From Allolobophora icterica (taxonomy: Eukaryota; Annelida; Clitellata; Crassiclitellata; Lumbricidae): a stretch of DNA of 64,000 bases. Location of the stretch: positions 77,556,236 through 77,620,235 of the forward strand of contig OY744604.1 of the NCBI GenBank assembly GCA_963556255.1, read 5' to 3'. Each line of letters starts with the position of its first letter. Position 1 is the first letter of the stretch. Made by a program: the position numbers and the translations under genes. Shown here piece after piece: positions 1 through 19,251 of the stretch. A model generated the notes under the pieces. That model was not told the DNA's origin, ran no database searches, and worked only from the letters and a program-made list of their open reading frames with translations.

Positions 1-182
1 TTGACACTTGGTTGCTGTCATTACACGTCATATGCCGTCTTGATTAGCCTACTGCAGGGCCTATCTCGCTTCTAGCGGGTTTCGACAAATCAGATTTGCA
101 CAATTATGAATAGCTCAGAAATGGCTGGCTTTGGTCATGACTAAATCTCAGATTGCAACACACAGTTTCCCTGACGTATTTG

Positions 183-1802
183 GGTCATTATCCGAAATGT
201 TACAAATTTCGTCCCCGAAAAAAGAAAAACTTTTTTCCCCCCAAAATTGGTTGCAAGTGTTTTCTTTAGTCATGTACATAGTTAAATTTAACTAATTTGA
301 AAGAAATCCACTATATTTGTAATCATAAGTTAATTTTTTCACAATCTAGGAAGTCAAAACTCCTTTTTGTCATTACTGTCCGCCCTTTTTGTGTAATCAT
401 ATTTAATCACAGGGACCTGAAATATTCCTCTGGTGCTTACAAAATGGCAATTTCTTAAAAGTAGTTGATACTAGCATTAAGTAGGATGCAACAGGCCTTT
501 CCCTCACATAACGTATTAGTCTGGTGTCAAGAAATTAAGACATTTGTCGAAATTATTAAGAAAAAGCCGTAGTATTTTCAGCTACAGAAAAAAATCTGTG
601 CACCATTGACTATAACTGTATGTCATATGCATTAAATACAAGTTGAACAACATTTTAAAAGTTGCTAATAAATTCTAATTATTTGCAAATTTTATTTTAT
701 ATCAAACAATTCACATACGCACGGTAATGACCTTTAAAAAATACATGTAAATCACTCTTAGCAATACGTCATTACCATCCGTGACAAGATGGGACTGTCA
801 TGAGAAATTAGCAAAAATCTGATGTAAACGGATGGTAATGAAGAAAAACAACCGTGGACGTTAAATGACATAATAATGAAATTTATAGCAGCTGTCAAAC
901 AGTTTCACGTGAATTACTCTATCAGATAACTAATATCAATCATTTCAACAAAAGCGGTAAATAAAATAAGTTGTCAATGTTGTAAACCAGAAAATACAAC
1001 ACTAGATGGTAATGAAACAGAAATTTACTTTTTTGTAATTTGGAACACAAAAATTAAATTAAAAAAACATTATGAATTTAAACAAAAATCTGTGTGATTC
1101 CATTAATAGTTGACAATATCTTGTTCCTGATGTTTTTTTAGTAAGTAATAATAATAATAATAATAATAATAATATTTATTCTTTAATTAAGCACCTGCAA
1201 ACGCACTGCCCTGTACATGTACATGTTATACGATAAATCTTAACTACTAACAGAACAGACAGCCTGCAATACACGGCGCAAATTGCAGCCTACAAAGCAT
1301 GTCCGCCTATGGGACTCGATCTCTGTACCTCTCGCACTCTACGCCAGATGTTATCCAATGCGCTATCGGGCACGTTCTCTAAAAGTTATAGGCTTCCCAA
1401 AAATTGAGATGGCCATGATGCTTATTTCTATGGACAAGTATAACTATGCCCAAAAAGAAATACATATTAAGAAAATAAGTCTAAATGTTTCATTATTGCA
1501 TATGCTATCTACTAATTAATCAAAATAATATGCCTTTGTTAAAGGATCTAATGCCATAAATTTACGTAAAAGGTGAATTTAATGCATTGTACAGTACACC
1601 GTGTCGGACAGAGGATGGGAGTGATATTTTGTATACATTTAGTATTTTTTTCTAAATTTCCAAAATCTAACAGCTGCAACAATTATGGGAAATGTTAATC
1701 TGCTCATTCTTTGAAGGATAGGCAAACAAATTTGAAGAAATTATCTAAGAAACTCAAAAAACCGTCATGGGACATCAATTCTGCACTTTTCGGATAATGA
1801 CC
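183..1802. mobile_element. Candidate terminal-inverted-repeat element, class unknown
   Basis: A 15-bp perfect inverted repeat, GGTCATTATCCGAAA at 183-197 and its complement at 1788-1802, brackets 1.6 kb of AT-rich DNA. No target-site duplication is evident and no transposase is visible inside. It could be a non-autonomous DNA transposon or a chance pairing of two related repeats; variants of the TCATTACC motif recur inside at about 723, 768 and 834. Confidence 0.3.
1144..1230 (-). repeat. Retroposon 3' tail with (AAT)n
   Basis: A short (AAT)n run followed by a TTTATTCTTTAATT...GCAAACGCACTG segment. The same arrangement (microsatellite, then TTTATT or CTTTAAT, then an AAACGCAC-like segment) recurs at about 3878-3955, 10076-10120 and 50300-50365. 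That suggests the 3' ends of one retroposon family lying in minus orientation. Confidence 0.4.
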
Positions 1803-1920
1803 AATTTAACGAGGTATTGACTACTGATCAGGCTGCCAAACCGTGTGTTTAATTAAGATCTTGATTGTACTGTCATGTTTCAATGTAATCTTAGTGCTTA
1901 CCTGTCAGTTTGAATTAATA

Positions 1921-2007
1921 AAGATTATTATTATTATTATTTTTTACCCGAGGTATCAGTGATCCCTCAGGATTTGGAAAAGAATATTTAGGAGCAGGTT
2001 AATTGCC

Positions 2008-2094
<87 letters not shown>
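1921..2094. repeat. (TTA)n microsatellite and associated dispersed repeat
   Basis: A short ATT run, a segment reading TTTTTTACCCGAGGTA then GATCCCTCAGG, and a pure (TTA)n array at about 2008-2094. The same segment beside a (TTA)n array recurs at 31560-31810, so this is a dispersed repeat with a simple-sequence tail. Confidence 0.6.
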
Positions 2095-2099
<5 letters not shown>

Positions 2100-2834
2100 C
2101 TGAGTTATGACGATATATGCTTCTGTCTGCTTCTGACGTTGTTCAAATTTTAGCTAATGTCCATCGATTCAGAATATATATCATCCGTTGCCTGTCACAG
2201 CTTTTGTGGCCCTTTGATTATCGATTGTTCCTGTGTTGTTGTTTACGGAAAGCGATTTTACTGTTGATGTGATTACCACTTTTGCTCTTTATAATTGTAT
2301 GTTGATAGCAATGCCATAGTTGCTTCATTGGTTAGATTTGGACTGTTATTTATCGACGCGTATGATTATTGTTGATTAGGGCCTACATTAGACAACAAAT
2401 ATTTTATTTCAAATACACTTTTGGGTGCATCTTCTGGATTTCAAGCTGCTGCTCACGAAAATCGCCTTCAAATGTTACTACTGTGAACGGCTATTTGGAA
2501 TCGCCTATTATTGTGATTTTCTCTTACATTTCAAGTCTTCTAACACAGTGCAATGATTAGTGTAGGCATGCATGGGAATACACTCAGAGTATAGATTGTA
2601 CAGTGTGCAATGGCAATACTATAGGGCTTAGGACTACCTGGGCATGCATGGGTATGCTTAGTCAGGAAGGATGGTGGCAAATGGGATACATAAGCAGCTC
2701 GTGTAGGCCTACACAGTTTGTGAAAGCGATGACCAAAGAAGGTGAAGGATTTTCCTACTCTGCGATAGCAGTACTGCATTATGCCACGGGTGGAAAATAA
2801 TGGTCAGTAATATTGATTATTTAACTATTAGCAC

Positions 2835-3458
2835 TTGAGATGACAACTGACCTTGTAAACCACCCTGGAAGGGGCTCGCTACTTTCAATGCTATATAAAC
2901 TGCCGTTATTGCAGTTATAATTATTCACAATTGCAATGTCACATGGAAAGATTCGTCTGCAGCTAAGTATGAACAAATTTTGCACTTTGACAACTTTCAA
3001 AATAGGCTTTGAGCGCGTCTCCTTCCAAAAGCAAACGTTCATCCCTAAATAACCGTTTTCTCATATATAGTAAAACAGCCCTAACGTATATATAGGACAC
3101 AATTAGTTGTACGAACACACCTGTGACGTACAATGCGCTGATTTTCATTTAACCTTGGCCTTCGTCATCGCCACATGTGTATTCTCCATTATACGACTCA
3201 TCAGCTGATGATATTACGAGGTTGACATGTATTCACCTTTTTGCTTTGATTCAATTTCGATTTCGAACATCGCTTGGTAAGATATAGAAACTTTTCCACC
3301 GTAGAATACATCATGGCAATTGAAATACCAAAAAACACCCAGACTGAGGTTCATTTTTGCAAGGTATTGCCACTTCTTGTCCAATTGTCATATTCTGATC
3401 AGTTGGATATTCCAGAAGAGCACCATCTGCTGTTCCTATGGCGATAGATAGCAAGAAA
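2835..3458 (-). pseudogene. Inverted relic of the Ig-domain exon and adjoining intron
   Basis: Read on the minus strand, 3458 to 3121 is a homologue of the Ig exon of genes 1 and 3. It keeps the leader tail (FLLSIAIGTADGALL), the glycosylation sequon NMT before strand B, GGK after the C-C' loop, the YNGEYTC motif around the second Cys, and a GT donor after 3121. It is dead: one base is lost after the acceptor, one base is gained before the conserved Trp, a small insertion disrupts the GEYN region, and GAA became TAA after the second Cys. Intron homology continues to about 2835 (a segment matching about 14760-14820 of gene 1). No leader exon was found nearby in this orientation. Confidence 0.85.
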
Positions 3459-3877
3459 CTGCAACACAAACGTTACTTTAAACTAATGTATGGGATCAAA
3501 TGTGGCTTAAAACGTATGTAGAGTATGCATAAGATAATGTCTTGAATGCGTTCATTTATGGAATACGGATACACACGAAGGTGTACGTTGGTAGAGCTTA
3601 AGTAATTTAGCTTAACTAACTCATTAACAAAATAACTATCTAACTAGCACACTAACTTCTCCAAGGCTAGCAACTGCATCTATTTATAAGTATAAAAGTA
3701 TGGACGCGAGCAATTAACTTCCTATTAACTAGTAGATAGTTTTGAAGTATAGGCACATCAAAGTAGGAACATTTCAGAAATAATTTTGTAAAGTCATTTG
3801 GAACATTTGATAAGCTTTACATTTGGTAACCAATTCGAAGTTTATTTAATAATTGCTACCTAATTGGAAGTTTATTA

Positions 3878-3955
3878 TGTAAGTAAGTAAGTAAGTATGT
3901 TCTTTAATGAACCATCTGTAAACGCACTGTGGCTAACAGACAAGTTATACAAAGA
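3878..3955 (-). repeat. Retroposon tail with (GTAA)n
   Basis: A (GTAA)n tract followed by TTCTTTAATGAACC and AAACGCACTGTGG. It resembles the tails at 1144-1230 and 50300-50365. The rest of the element is not recognisable, so it is a 5'-truncated fragment. Confidence 0.4.
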
Positions 3956-4254
3956 GGCACACGAAACAGAATAAAAAAGAAACTAGGCAATGTTAGGTAT
4001 GATATGGGATAAGGAAAAAGTTAAGATATTGATTTTAATTAAGATAGAACATTCTAGTGATATTGCTCGCGTCCTACTTTAGGATAACGCTGACATTCTT
4101 ACGTATTTAAGTGGTTCGCTCTCATAGCGTAGTGGTTTTCTTTCTGAGCGTATTGAACAATCTTCTAGAGTTTTTATGTTCAATTTGCATTTACGATCGC
4201 ATTAAATGGATCCATAAACTATGGTCTCAGTGTATTATCGATAACTGTACTTTT

Positions 4255-4391
4255 CTATGGTCATATGAGCGATAGTCATATGAGCGATAGTCCCTATGAG
4301 TGATCGTCCCTATGAGCGATAGTCCTATGAGCGATCGTCCCATGAGCGATCGTCCTATGAGCGACAGTCCTATGAGCGATAGTCCTATGAG
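4255..4391. repeat. 15-bp minisatellite, left part
   Basis: About nine tandem copies of a 15-16 bp unit, consensus CTATGAGCGATAGTC, with GATAGT/GATCGT variants. The array stops at an inserted hAT-like element and resumes at 6126 with the same unit. Open frames across it in several phases are products of the repeat. Confidence 0.9.
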
Positions 4392-6125
4392 CAGGGTCGG
4401 ACTGGCTTCCAAAAGCGGCCCGAGAAATTTGGTCATGGTGGCCCACATAATCGATCGCCGAAGGCACGAAAGCTTTCAGAATAGGGGACCTGTGTGGTGC
4501 CTGCCAATGCTTTTTTGTAACATTTAACATAAAATGGAGGGTATTTTCAGTTATTAATGGGCCAAATGGCATAATATTGTCGAATGAATATTAAAAGATT
4601 AAGAAATTAACATATATGCGTTTTAATTTCTGATTTGTCGTAAATTCGTATTTATGTTTGCAACCAACTGTTACATTATATAATGCACTGTGCACGGTTT
4701 AGTTTATTTCAAAAACTTAACATCATGATAGAATTGGTAGACACAACTTCACACAAGCACTTAGTATAGCATTTTTTTCATCGTATCACAAGTTGACGCC
4801 AAAACATCAACAATTTCATCATTATTAATTCTGAAAAGAAGGTCATTTTCACAAGCCATCAGCATGAAAGACTCTAAACTTCACTGACAATGACCTCTCA
4901 TAAGCAAATATGAATAAGCCAGACTATGCAAATTGAACTTAAGGAGAACGTGGTAACAGCAAACAATACGTTTTCTGCAAGATTTGCATTTATTTCTGTT
5001 CCTGTTGCAGTTTTCTGCTATTGGGACTGTCTCACTTTCTATAGATTCAGACTGCATGACGTTTTCTCAAACTAGGCCTATGTCTGTTATTTCAGTGTCA
5101 AATAGCAAATTATAGTCCGTTAGTTTTGAAACTTCCCCATTTTCTTGCAAAGTCCAATAATTCCCTTTGCAGCTGCACTTTTGTTACACTGTAGGCCTAA
5201 TAAAGGTTTCTTAGCAACTCACTTAGGTGCTGTACGTAATCCATCACTGGGAATCCTTACCGAAATTTCTGCAAAATTGTTTGGATCTAAACAAGATAAA
5301 TCAGTCAAAATTATACCGTGCTCAGAGAATCTCTGTATCAAACTACTAATAACTCGATCTATTACCGAGTTGTGAACATTTACTCGAAATTTATCTTTCG
5401 CATTTTCATTTGGCTGGTCATTAGCCGATTCTTCTGACAATTCCTTTTTTGATCTAATTCTTTTCCGTTTCAAAGGAGTCTCAACATCATTGTCGAGATT
5501 TCTTTTATCTAGTTTACTGTTAGCAAGTTCTGAAAAATGTGTAGATGTTTAAAAAATTACATAAACAGTTCGATGTATTTGGCTTAATTAATTGATAGTA
5601 CCTGGAACCATCTTAGAGGCTCGTAGGATGTCTATGCCGTTTGCTTGCAAAATATTGAGATAACGGAGTTAGGCTATGTGTTCAAACACTTTCAAAATCA
5701 ATTGTGCTTTTAAAATAAATTCAAAACGTGTCAAAGAATCCAGGAGAGTTTTTGCTCTGTACCAGACACCATTGTTAAATTTGTTTGATTCAGAAATATC
5801 ATGAAAGCATGTTGTAGCATGTCTATGTACAAGAAATCGATAACTTCTGATTCTTTATTGCATACGCTATAATCAACGGCAAGTTAAAGTGAATATAGGC
5901 ACGTAGCCGCACGTTTTACGTGGTAGTGCAAGTTTCTTGGTGACAACCATGCACTGCCAATAAGCTTATTTCATAATAATGTAACACTAGAATAAAGAAT
6001 TAGAATTAAAATATCATAATTGTTTTAATCACATTGTTTTATTTTTGGGTGGCCGGCCTAGTCCAAGCCTGGGTGACCGGCCCACCGGGAATTTCCCGGT
6101 GTCCCGGTGGGCCAGTCCAAGCCTG
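4392..6125 (-). mobile_element. Decayed hAT-type transposon inserted in the minisatellite
   Basis: The ends are imperfect inverted repeats: CAGGGTCGGACTGGC at 4392 and GGCCAGTCCAAGCCTG ending at 6125. CCTATGAG flanks both sides (4384-4391 and 6126-6133), as expected of an 8-bp hAT target duplication, although this octamer is also part of the minisatellite unit. A minus-strand transposase remnant lies inside at about 5219-5660. The element is 1.73 kb, shorter than an autonomous hAT, and its reading frame is broken. Confidence 0.8.
5219..5660 (-). pseudogene. hAT transposase remnant (ZMYM1/DUF4371-like)
   Basis: On the minus strand an open segment of 84 codons (5473-5219) contains KFRVNVHNSVIDRVISSLIQ followed by RFSEHG and LSCLDPNNF. 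From memory of the family, this matches the region of ZMYM1-like hAT transposases where a frame of the type frvnVf..vlD.ii..L..RF precedes a leucine-rich stretch. Just upstream, at about 5660-5600, is NILQANGIDILRASKMV, which resembles the preceding segment of the same family. Stops and frame changes between the pieces, and the absence of the zinc finger and the C-terminal hATC dimerisation region, show it is inactive. Confidence 0.65.
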
Positions 6126-6205
6126 CCTATGAGCGATAGTCCCTATGAGCGATAGTCCTATGAGCGACCGTCCTATGAGCGATCGTCCTATGAGCGATAG
6201 TCCGT
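6126..6205. repeat. 15-bp minisatellite, right part
   Basis: About five further copies of the CTATGAGCGATAGTC unit directly after the hAT element end. Together with the left array this is a single minisatellite interrupted by transposon insertion. Confidence 0.9.
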
Positions 6206-6689
6206 AGGCCTACACCCGTTCGTCAGCATTTTGACGGTTTCAGGAGATAGTTTGTTCACAAATGATGTCACAATGAGGCCTGACGAAAAGTGGATAGGCG
6301 AATGTTACTTTCTTTCTAACTAGGTATAACTTAAATGACTTAATTGGCAGAAATGGTACTAAAAATTCTTTGTGAAGTTGTAGCAGTCTGACTGATTTTG
6401 TCTATACAGTAGGCCTGTAGGTCATTCTGAGAGAAATTAGTAATGCTTATAGACTCTAATGTGCAAATAGCTTACTGCTGGGATGCTTTTCTGTTTCGTT
6501 CATACAATCATAGAACTCAGCGTTTTCAGGCTAATTTCTGCTTTAAGTCATTTTGTGTTGTTAATATAAAAAAAGACATGAATGTTGGCTATATCATTTC
6601 CGCCGATGATGTGGATTACTTTATGCAATTAAAATGTTTTTATCCCTGGTGTATAATGCACCAATGGGATGAACAACGTATCAACCGAT

Positions 6690-6750
6690 GACGCACCAAA
6701 TATAGCATTTTCACGGCACAGGGTAATCATTTGACTAAACTAAACGGTAA
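6690..6750 (+). other. Fragment homologous to the gene 1 upstream region
   Basis: The segment contains CACCAAATATAGCATTTTC and then GGGTAATCATTTGACT. Gene 1 has CACCAAATAGCATTTAGC and GGGTAATCATTTGACT just before its start codon (about 8423-8496). This may be a remnant of another family member's promoter; no leader exon with the GATCTGTGCAG ending follows it. Confidence 0.45.
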
Positions 6751-7017
6751 TCAGATAAGCTTTCAGAAGACCAGTGGGCGAATACAGAGAGACAGTGAAA
6801 GGATTAGTTTTAAATATTCTACAAGCCAATTCAAGCAAATGCTTCACAACTGAAATATATTATTTCCACCAGTGCAGTTACACGAATGTGAGAAGATCTG
6901 ACATCCGGTATAATATTGTATTTTTTAACGGAACATTATTTAGACGTTAATAATACACTTTTTAAATTAAGTGCTGGGCAATGTCTGTAGTAGATCGCAT
7001 GATGTAGATTGATGAGG

Positions 7018-7290
7018 GTGATTGGCTCAGTTAGCTACATCGGTAAGAGCGTTGCTGCGCGTCTCATGCGACTCTGTGTTAGAGAGCATGCGGACCGCGG
7101 ATCGCTTCCCGAAGGTGGCTTATTTCATAGATTTAAATCTCGGGCTAGCACGGTCCCAACACGGGGACCTTAAATGGCGTGGCATACATTCAAACGGGCA
7201 GCGGTGGTGAAGGATCTCACCCGATCAATTCATTGAAAAATGATCAGGGTCGAGGCAATATACAGTCGCTATAAAAAATCGCGTACATTT
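7018..7290 (+). mobile_element. tRNA-derived SINE
   Basis: The head reads ATTGGCTCAGTTAGC followed by GGTAAGAGCGTTGC, which resembles a tRNA A-box region; GACCGCGGATCGCTTCCCG is a plausible degenerate B-box region. The body (GACCTTAAATGGCGTGGCA, then ATTCATTGAAAAATGA) recurs at 61327-61459. The tail is (CATTTA)n. It is a Pol III retroposon; the open frame over it is not a gene. Confidence 0.75.
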
Positions 7291-7610
7291 ACATTTACAT
7301 GAAGGTGACTATTGTGAGCTATTATTGATGTTAAAGCGTTGATCCAGTAGCTTGTGGATGACCTCGCTATTAAAAAATTCTATTATGCGTATTTGTGCTG
7401 GAGTCAATGAAAAGTTTATCGTTTTTATCGATTAAGCAATAACCCACAATTACCTATATACAAAGAGTTCAAAACAAGCCAGTGGGTTCGCTTAGATACT
7501 TGCGAACATCAGCATGTACAGTAAGTAGGCCTACGTAGCCTGTGGTTTTGCCTGTGCTTAAGAAAATGGCAAGCACATATCCTGTTACCCGCGTTAACAA
7601 GCGCTCAGAG

Positions 7611-8158
7611 CAGTGTGATTCTCGTTAACGTTAACGATAACGAAAATGTTCGTTAACGAACAAAAAATGATTTCGTTAACGACAACTATAACTATAACTA
7701 AAAAATATCATTAACTATAACTATAACTATAACGAAAATAACACTAACGAAAATTCATTGCTATTTTCGTTAATACGATAAAAAAAGTGCAATATCAACT
7801 AACGTGAAAACGTGAAAATACAGCCGTTAACGAAAGCAAAATGATTCCTATGTTCGCCTTCGATGTCTTTGAATATGGAGCGCTGTGTATTCATGAAGCT
7901 GAATGGACCCATTCGTCAAAGCTCTAAGCAAATTATTGTGTAGGCCCTAACGCGTCTTCATAATTCAGTGTGATTTCATTAACGATAACGGTAACGAAAA
8001 TGTTTTCGTTAACGAAAGCAAAATGATTTCGTTAACGATAACTATAACTGTAACTAAAAAATAATATTAACTATAACTGTAACTATAACTAAAATGAAAA
8101 ACCATTAACTATAACTGTAACTGTAACTAAAATAAAATCTGTAAGGAGAATCACACTG
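7611..8158. mobile_element. hAT-type MITE with GTTAACG/ACTATA subterminal arrays
   Basis: The termini are CAGTGTGATTCTC and GAGAATCACACTG, a perfect inverted repeat. A perfect 8-bp duplication, GCTCAGAG, flanks it at 7603-7610 and 8159-8166. The interior carries dense short repeats (GTTAACGATAACGAAAATG and ACTATAACTGTAACT). A second CAGTGTGATTTC start at about 7965 suggests a nested or internally duplicated end. It resembles the larger element at 26656-28143. No coding capacity. Confidence 0.9.
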
Positions 8159-8327
8159 GCTCAGAGCTGTTTTCGTATCGCAAGTTTGCTTTGCTTTTGA
8201 CAATATAATTATCCTAATTATCGTCTGGGTACTATAACTGCTTTTGCGTGGCCTAGGCCTACCAGCCATTTTCGACCAAACACCATTAGGCCTAGACAGA
8301 AATTGCAGGCCTATAATTACTAAATGA

Positions 8328-8334
8328 TATAAAA
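8328..8334 (+). promoter_or_regulatory. Candidate TATA box of gene 1
   Basis: TATAAAA lies 183 bp before the gene 1 start codon. A TATAAAA also stands 157 bp before the conserved start codon of gene 3, inside the shared upstream homology. Conservation of position supports a core promoter role; the transcription start is not known. Confidence 0.45.
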
Positions 8335-8510
8335 TACATAATAAATTCACGGATTAAGCTCCTGATAGGTTGCAACAGGCTGGTTTTCCAAGGTGGTTTC
8401 GTATGATGCTAGGAAATTCCACCAAATAGCATTTAGCATTTTCAGTTTTTATAGCACACACACAACGCTCTCAACTCACTGGGTAATCATTTGACTGTTC
8501 TGCTTCGAAT

Positions 8511-16259
<7,749 letters not shown>

Positions 16260-16445
16260 ACTGAATTTATGCTATAGGCCTAATATTGGACGACAGACTA
16301 TTCCGGATTTTAATTCGCCAGCTGATGCAAAATAGTCTTAAAGCAGAAAACCAATTTACGACTATAATTCATTTCAACTAGATGCATATGAAAAAACAAG
16401 GCCAACGCGTGCGTCAATTCAATCAAACATAGCCCTGACCTACCT

Positions 16446-16533
16446 ATGACCAGCGATAACGAAATGTCATCTTTTGTAGAAAAGAAGAAAATAACGCTTA
16501 ACGATCAAGAGACAGAAGAACAACAGTTTAAAG
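16446..16533 (+). CDS. Gene 1 possible cytoplasmic segment
   Basis: An open, hydrophilic stretch MTSDNEMSSFVEKKKITLND followed by QETEEQQFK ends at a phase-1 GTATTT donor. A compatible phase-1 exon lies at 17802. No convincing acceptor stands upstream in the right phase, so this may be 3' UTR or part of an unspliced form. Confidence 0.25.
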
Positions 16534-17140
16534 GTATTTCAAGTATTCGTTGAAATTACTGAGTTCTGTGGCGTAAGTACCTGACTCATCTCTACTTAAC
16601 GCAAACATGCATACATACAATATAAATGCATAAATACATGCATACTACATACTTACCTACGCACCTATATACAAATATTATACATTCATGTATGCATGCT
16701 TTCATGCAAACTTGCATTTTTTAAACAATTATATGACTGTCTTTGACTTTTTGGACTCAAATACAGCGCCATTTCATTCGGTTGTGTTACGGTACTATAC
16801 AAATCATATTATTATTGTTATTATAAAAAGTTCACATAATTATATAAACAAATACTGTGGGTAGCCAGTACTCACAGTACGGGAGCAGAAGGTTATCCTG
16901 AGCTGCAGGACGCAAAAGCAAGCAGCCCGGCGGGTTTAAGAAACTGACAGAATTTTTCTAATGTATAAAAGGGCACCCACTACTTAGGCTCGCACTTAAT
17001 GAGGAATCTACTGCTGTCTCCTAGGGAGTGGAAGGTTGAGTCAACATAGAGGAGCTTGCGGGTATCAAACAGCGTCTTTCAAGGTCTTATGCCCTTCATG
17101 CAAAACTATTACCATTCATCTATCCCGCTGTCCGTCTGTT

Positions 17141-17211
17141 TTAACACTTTAACGGCTACAGTGTACCAACAGCGACTAGGAAACCAATGCAGCTCATCGT
17201 TTAAGTGTTAA
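17141..17211. mobile_element. Miniature piggyBac-like MITE
   Basis: A 71-bp unit beginning and ending in TTAA, with inverted ends TTAACACTTTAACG and CGTTTAAGTGTTAA. TTAA duplication is the hallmark of piggyBac insertion. A related 81-bp unit lies at 50563-50643 in the gene 3 promoter region. Confidence 0.55.
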
Positions 17212-17801
17212 ACCGTATATAAAGTGTCTACATTAAACTAGTCTACGCAGCCTTAACCTGAGACGAACAGCGCAATTTCGTTAAAGCCGTAAGTGTAAGC
17301 AGCAATAATTAAACTCTCTGTTCCTCGCAACCTGACACTAAGCATCCATTCGCGTCCTTATCGATAATGCCCGCTTACAACAAAAGATCATCTGCAGAAA
17401 ACGCTTCTGATTTTCTTGCTAAGTGCGCCATGCTGAATTTCGGTTAACGAAGAGAATTAATTTAAGTGATATAGGAATATTTTTAATGAAGTGTATAAAA
17501 AACAATGAAATTCAATTGCCAAGAGGAATTATTAAATTTTATACACCTTAGAGCGAAACAGTTGAATAATTATTACTGTACCTTCTTATACGAAGTAAGA
17601 ATTTTCTGTGATGTACGATTTAATTAAGACAACAGCAAAAGGTAATGCCACAACAAAATAATATCTCATTTATAATGTCGCTGCGAGGTTTGAACAAACA
17701 AGCGAAATAAGTAATTCCTGAAACTTCTGAAACAGCTAGGCCTACTTCACGGCATATCGAATGCTTAAGGTTACTGAAAATGTGAATTACATATATTACA
17801 G

Positions 17802-17860
17802 GTAGTGAAAGTACAGAAGTGACCAGAAGCAAAGTTGAGACTTGTTTTACAATAATCTGA
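17802..17860 (+). CDS. Gene 1 possible terminal exon
   Basis: Acceptor ACATATATTACAG, then in phase 1 SESTEVTRSKVETCFTII and a stop. It could join directly to the TM exon (all junctions are phase 1) or follow the segment at 16446-16533. It is a candidate only. Confidence 0.25.
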
Positions 17861-19082
17861 CAGGTAAATATTCATTTCATATGTTTACGTTAACTACACA
17901 TTAGAAATAGAAAGTAAACGCATTTGTTTTTGGTTATTTTAGACTGAATAATAATATGAGTATTCTGTAGTCTTTTGCTAGCCTTTTGATATCTAAACTT
18001 CTATGTGTGTTTCGTCTAAATCTTCTTATAGTTTCCTATTATTTATACGAACGTGTGGGTTAAAAGGAGTTAAAAGATGTAAAACGTCTGTTCGCATAAA
18101 AACTGTTCCAAAGGAATGGACTAACGCTAGAGCGTGCACAGTTTTCTCGTGTTAAAGAGCGAGGAACCATAAGACCTCCACCGCTATCCGATCAAAGCGT
18201 TACACACCCGGACCAGGTTCAAACTGGCACGAACAGGTATGCCGCAGTTACGCTGGGGCGGAATCGAACAGCAAGGTTCACCCAAGAGGAAGATCTTGAA
18301 CATTATTCTTTCCTCGGCAGGAAGAAAGTGGAAGCAAACTTGTTTCTAATGATTATATTCTTATATATTAGAGAATTATGGGCATTAGTTGGCAGGTGTA
18401 ATTGACAGAAGTTGAGGTAGTCCGAATTTTGATAAGCCTAAAATGATGGAATTGCGGTAGTCCAGACGTGACAGGACAGTAGTAGGATCGTTTGAGCTCT
18501 GAACTACATACTGCGCCGTATTGAAAGAAACTGACTAAACCTGCACACTTCACAAGAATAGCCATGTGGAACACCTCCAGGTCAGGGTTAAAGAGGAGAA
18601 GATCAGTCCGGTTATGACAAGAAGATACAAATTTAGCTGACGCCTGACAAATTTGAAGCCATGCTTGCGGTCCAAAAAAGTTATGGTTCTGGTCCACCAG
18701 GAAGTTCAAAATTTGTTGGACCATGTATTGAACCAAAGACAAGGGACGTTTCTCTTGTCTTTGAAGTCCAGGCGCAATTTTGGATTGGTCGACACGTAAA
18801 CGGATCGACTTGTTTGGACTTGTTGGAAACTATCGGGCCTGCACTTACTTGTCTGGCCTACAATTACTTATCACCCACCATCATATGCCTATAGCAGTCT
18901 AGCTCCTTTATCTGTCATCCATCAGGCTTTCTACTATATATATATAAAGTCTCATCGCCTCAGAAATTACTACCTGATTTAGCGTGCTTATCTTTAGTTT
19001 ACAATTCTGAATAATACGATGCTAAACTATTGAATAGTACATTAACAAAATTATCTATCAAAAAGCTAATTTAATATAGATC

Positions 19083-19251
19083 CAGGGGCGTCTACACCAT
19101 AGAAACCTTGGAGCAAATGCTCCATCCAAGAAATAGGGGGAAGATCTGTCAGTGTGTGTGCCACCATTTTAGATGGGAAGAGCGGGAAGGGGGGACGAAG
19201 AGGGGGAAAAGGGACGTTACTTCAATGACTTAGGGGGGATAGACGCCCCTG
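19083..19251. mobile_element. hAT-type MITE, CAGGGGCGTCTA family
   Basis: A 169-bp element with CAGGGGCGTCTA and TAGACGCCCCTG ends and a perfect 8-bp duplication TATAGATC (19075-19082 and 19252-19259). Its interior is G-rich and shares GGAGCAAATGCTCCATC with the copy at 25993-26160, which lies in the other orientation. Confidence 0.95.

Larger units (their letters stand above)
1..2820. other. AT-rich region without a recognisable gene
   Basis: No open frame here has splice sites or protein resemblance that I can support; short frames are chance. The stretch holds two retroposon tails with A/T-rich microsatellites (about 1144-1230 and 1921-2094) and a widely spaced 15-bp perfect inverted repeat (183-197 and 1788-1802), listed separately. 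A smaller inverted pair with core TTACCATCCGT lies at about 767-840. Confidence 0.5.
7300..8510 (+). promoter_or_regulatory. Gene 1 upstream region, homologous to that of gene 3
   Basis: Scattered segments align in order with 49985-50839 upstream of gene 3: the TTGATGTTAAAG...CAGTAGCTTGTGG block, the AATGGCAAGC...CAAGCGCT block, GGCCTACCAGCCATTTTCG, a TATAAAA box, and AAATTCCAC...GCATTTAG near the leader exon. The two genes therefore share a duplicated promoter-proximal region. In gene 1 a hAT MITE (7611-8158) interrupts it; gene 3 has no element there. Confidence 0.6.

Noticed and set aside
4255..4391. Short regular repeats that could suggest a CRISPR array
   Set aside because: Units of 15-16 bp are contiguous with no spacers, and the DNA is eukaryotic; it is a minisatellite.
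18368..18742. 124-codon minus-strand frame (also at 40822-41196)
   Set aside because: No recognisable family, no splice context, and its second copy is only the segmental duplication, so retention of the frame is not evidence of selection.
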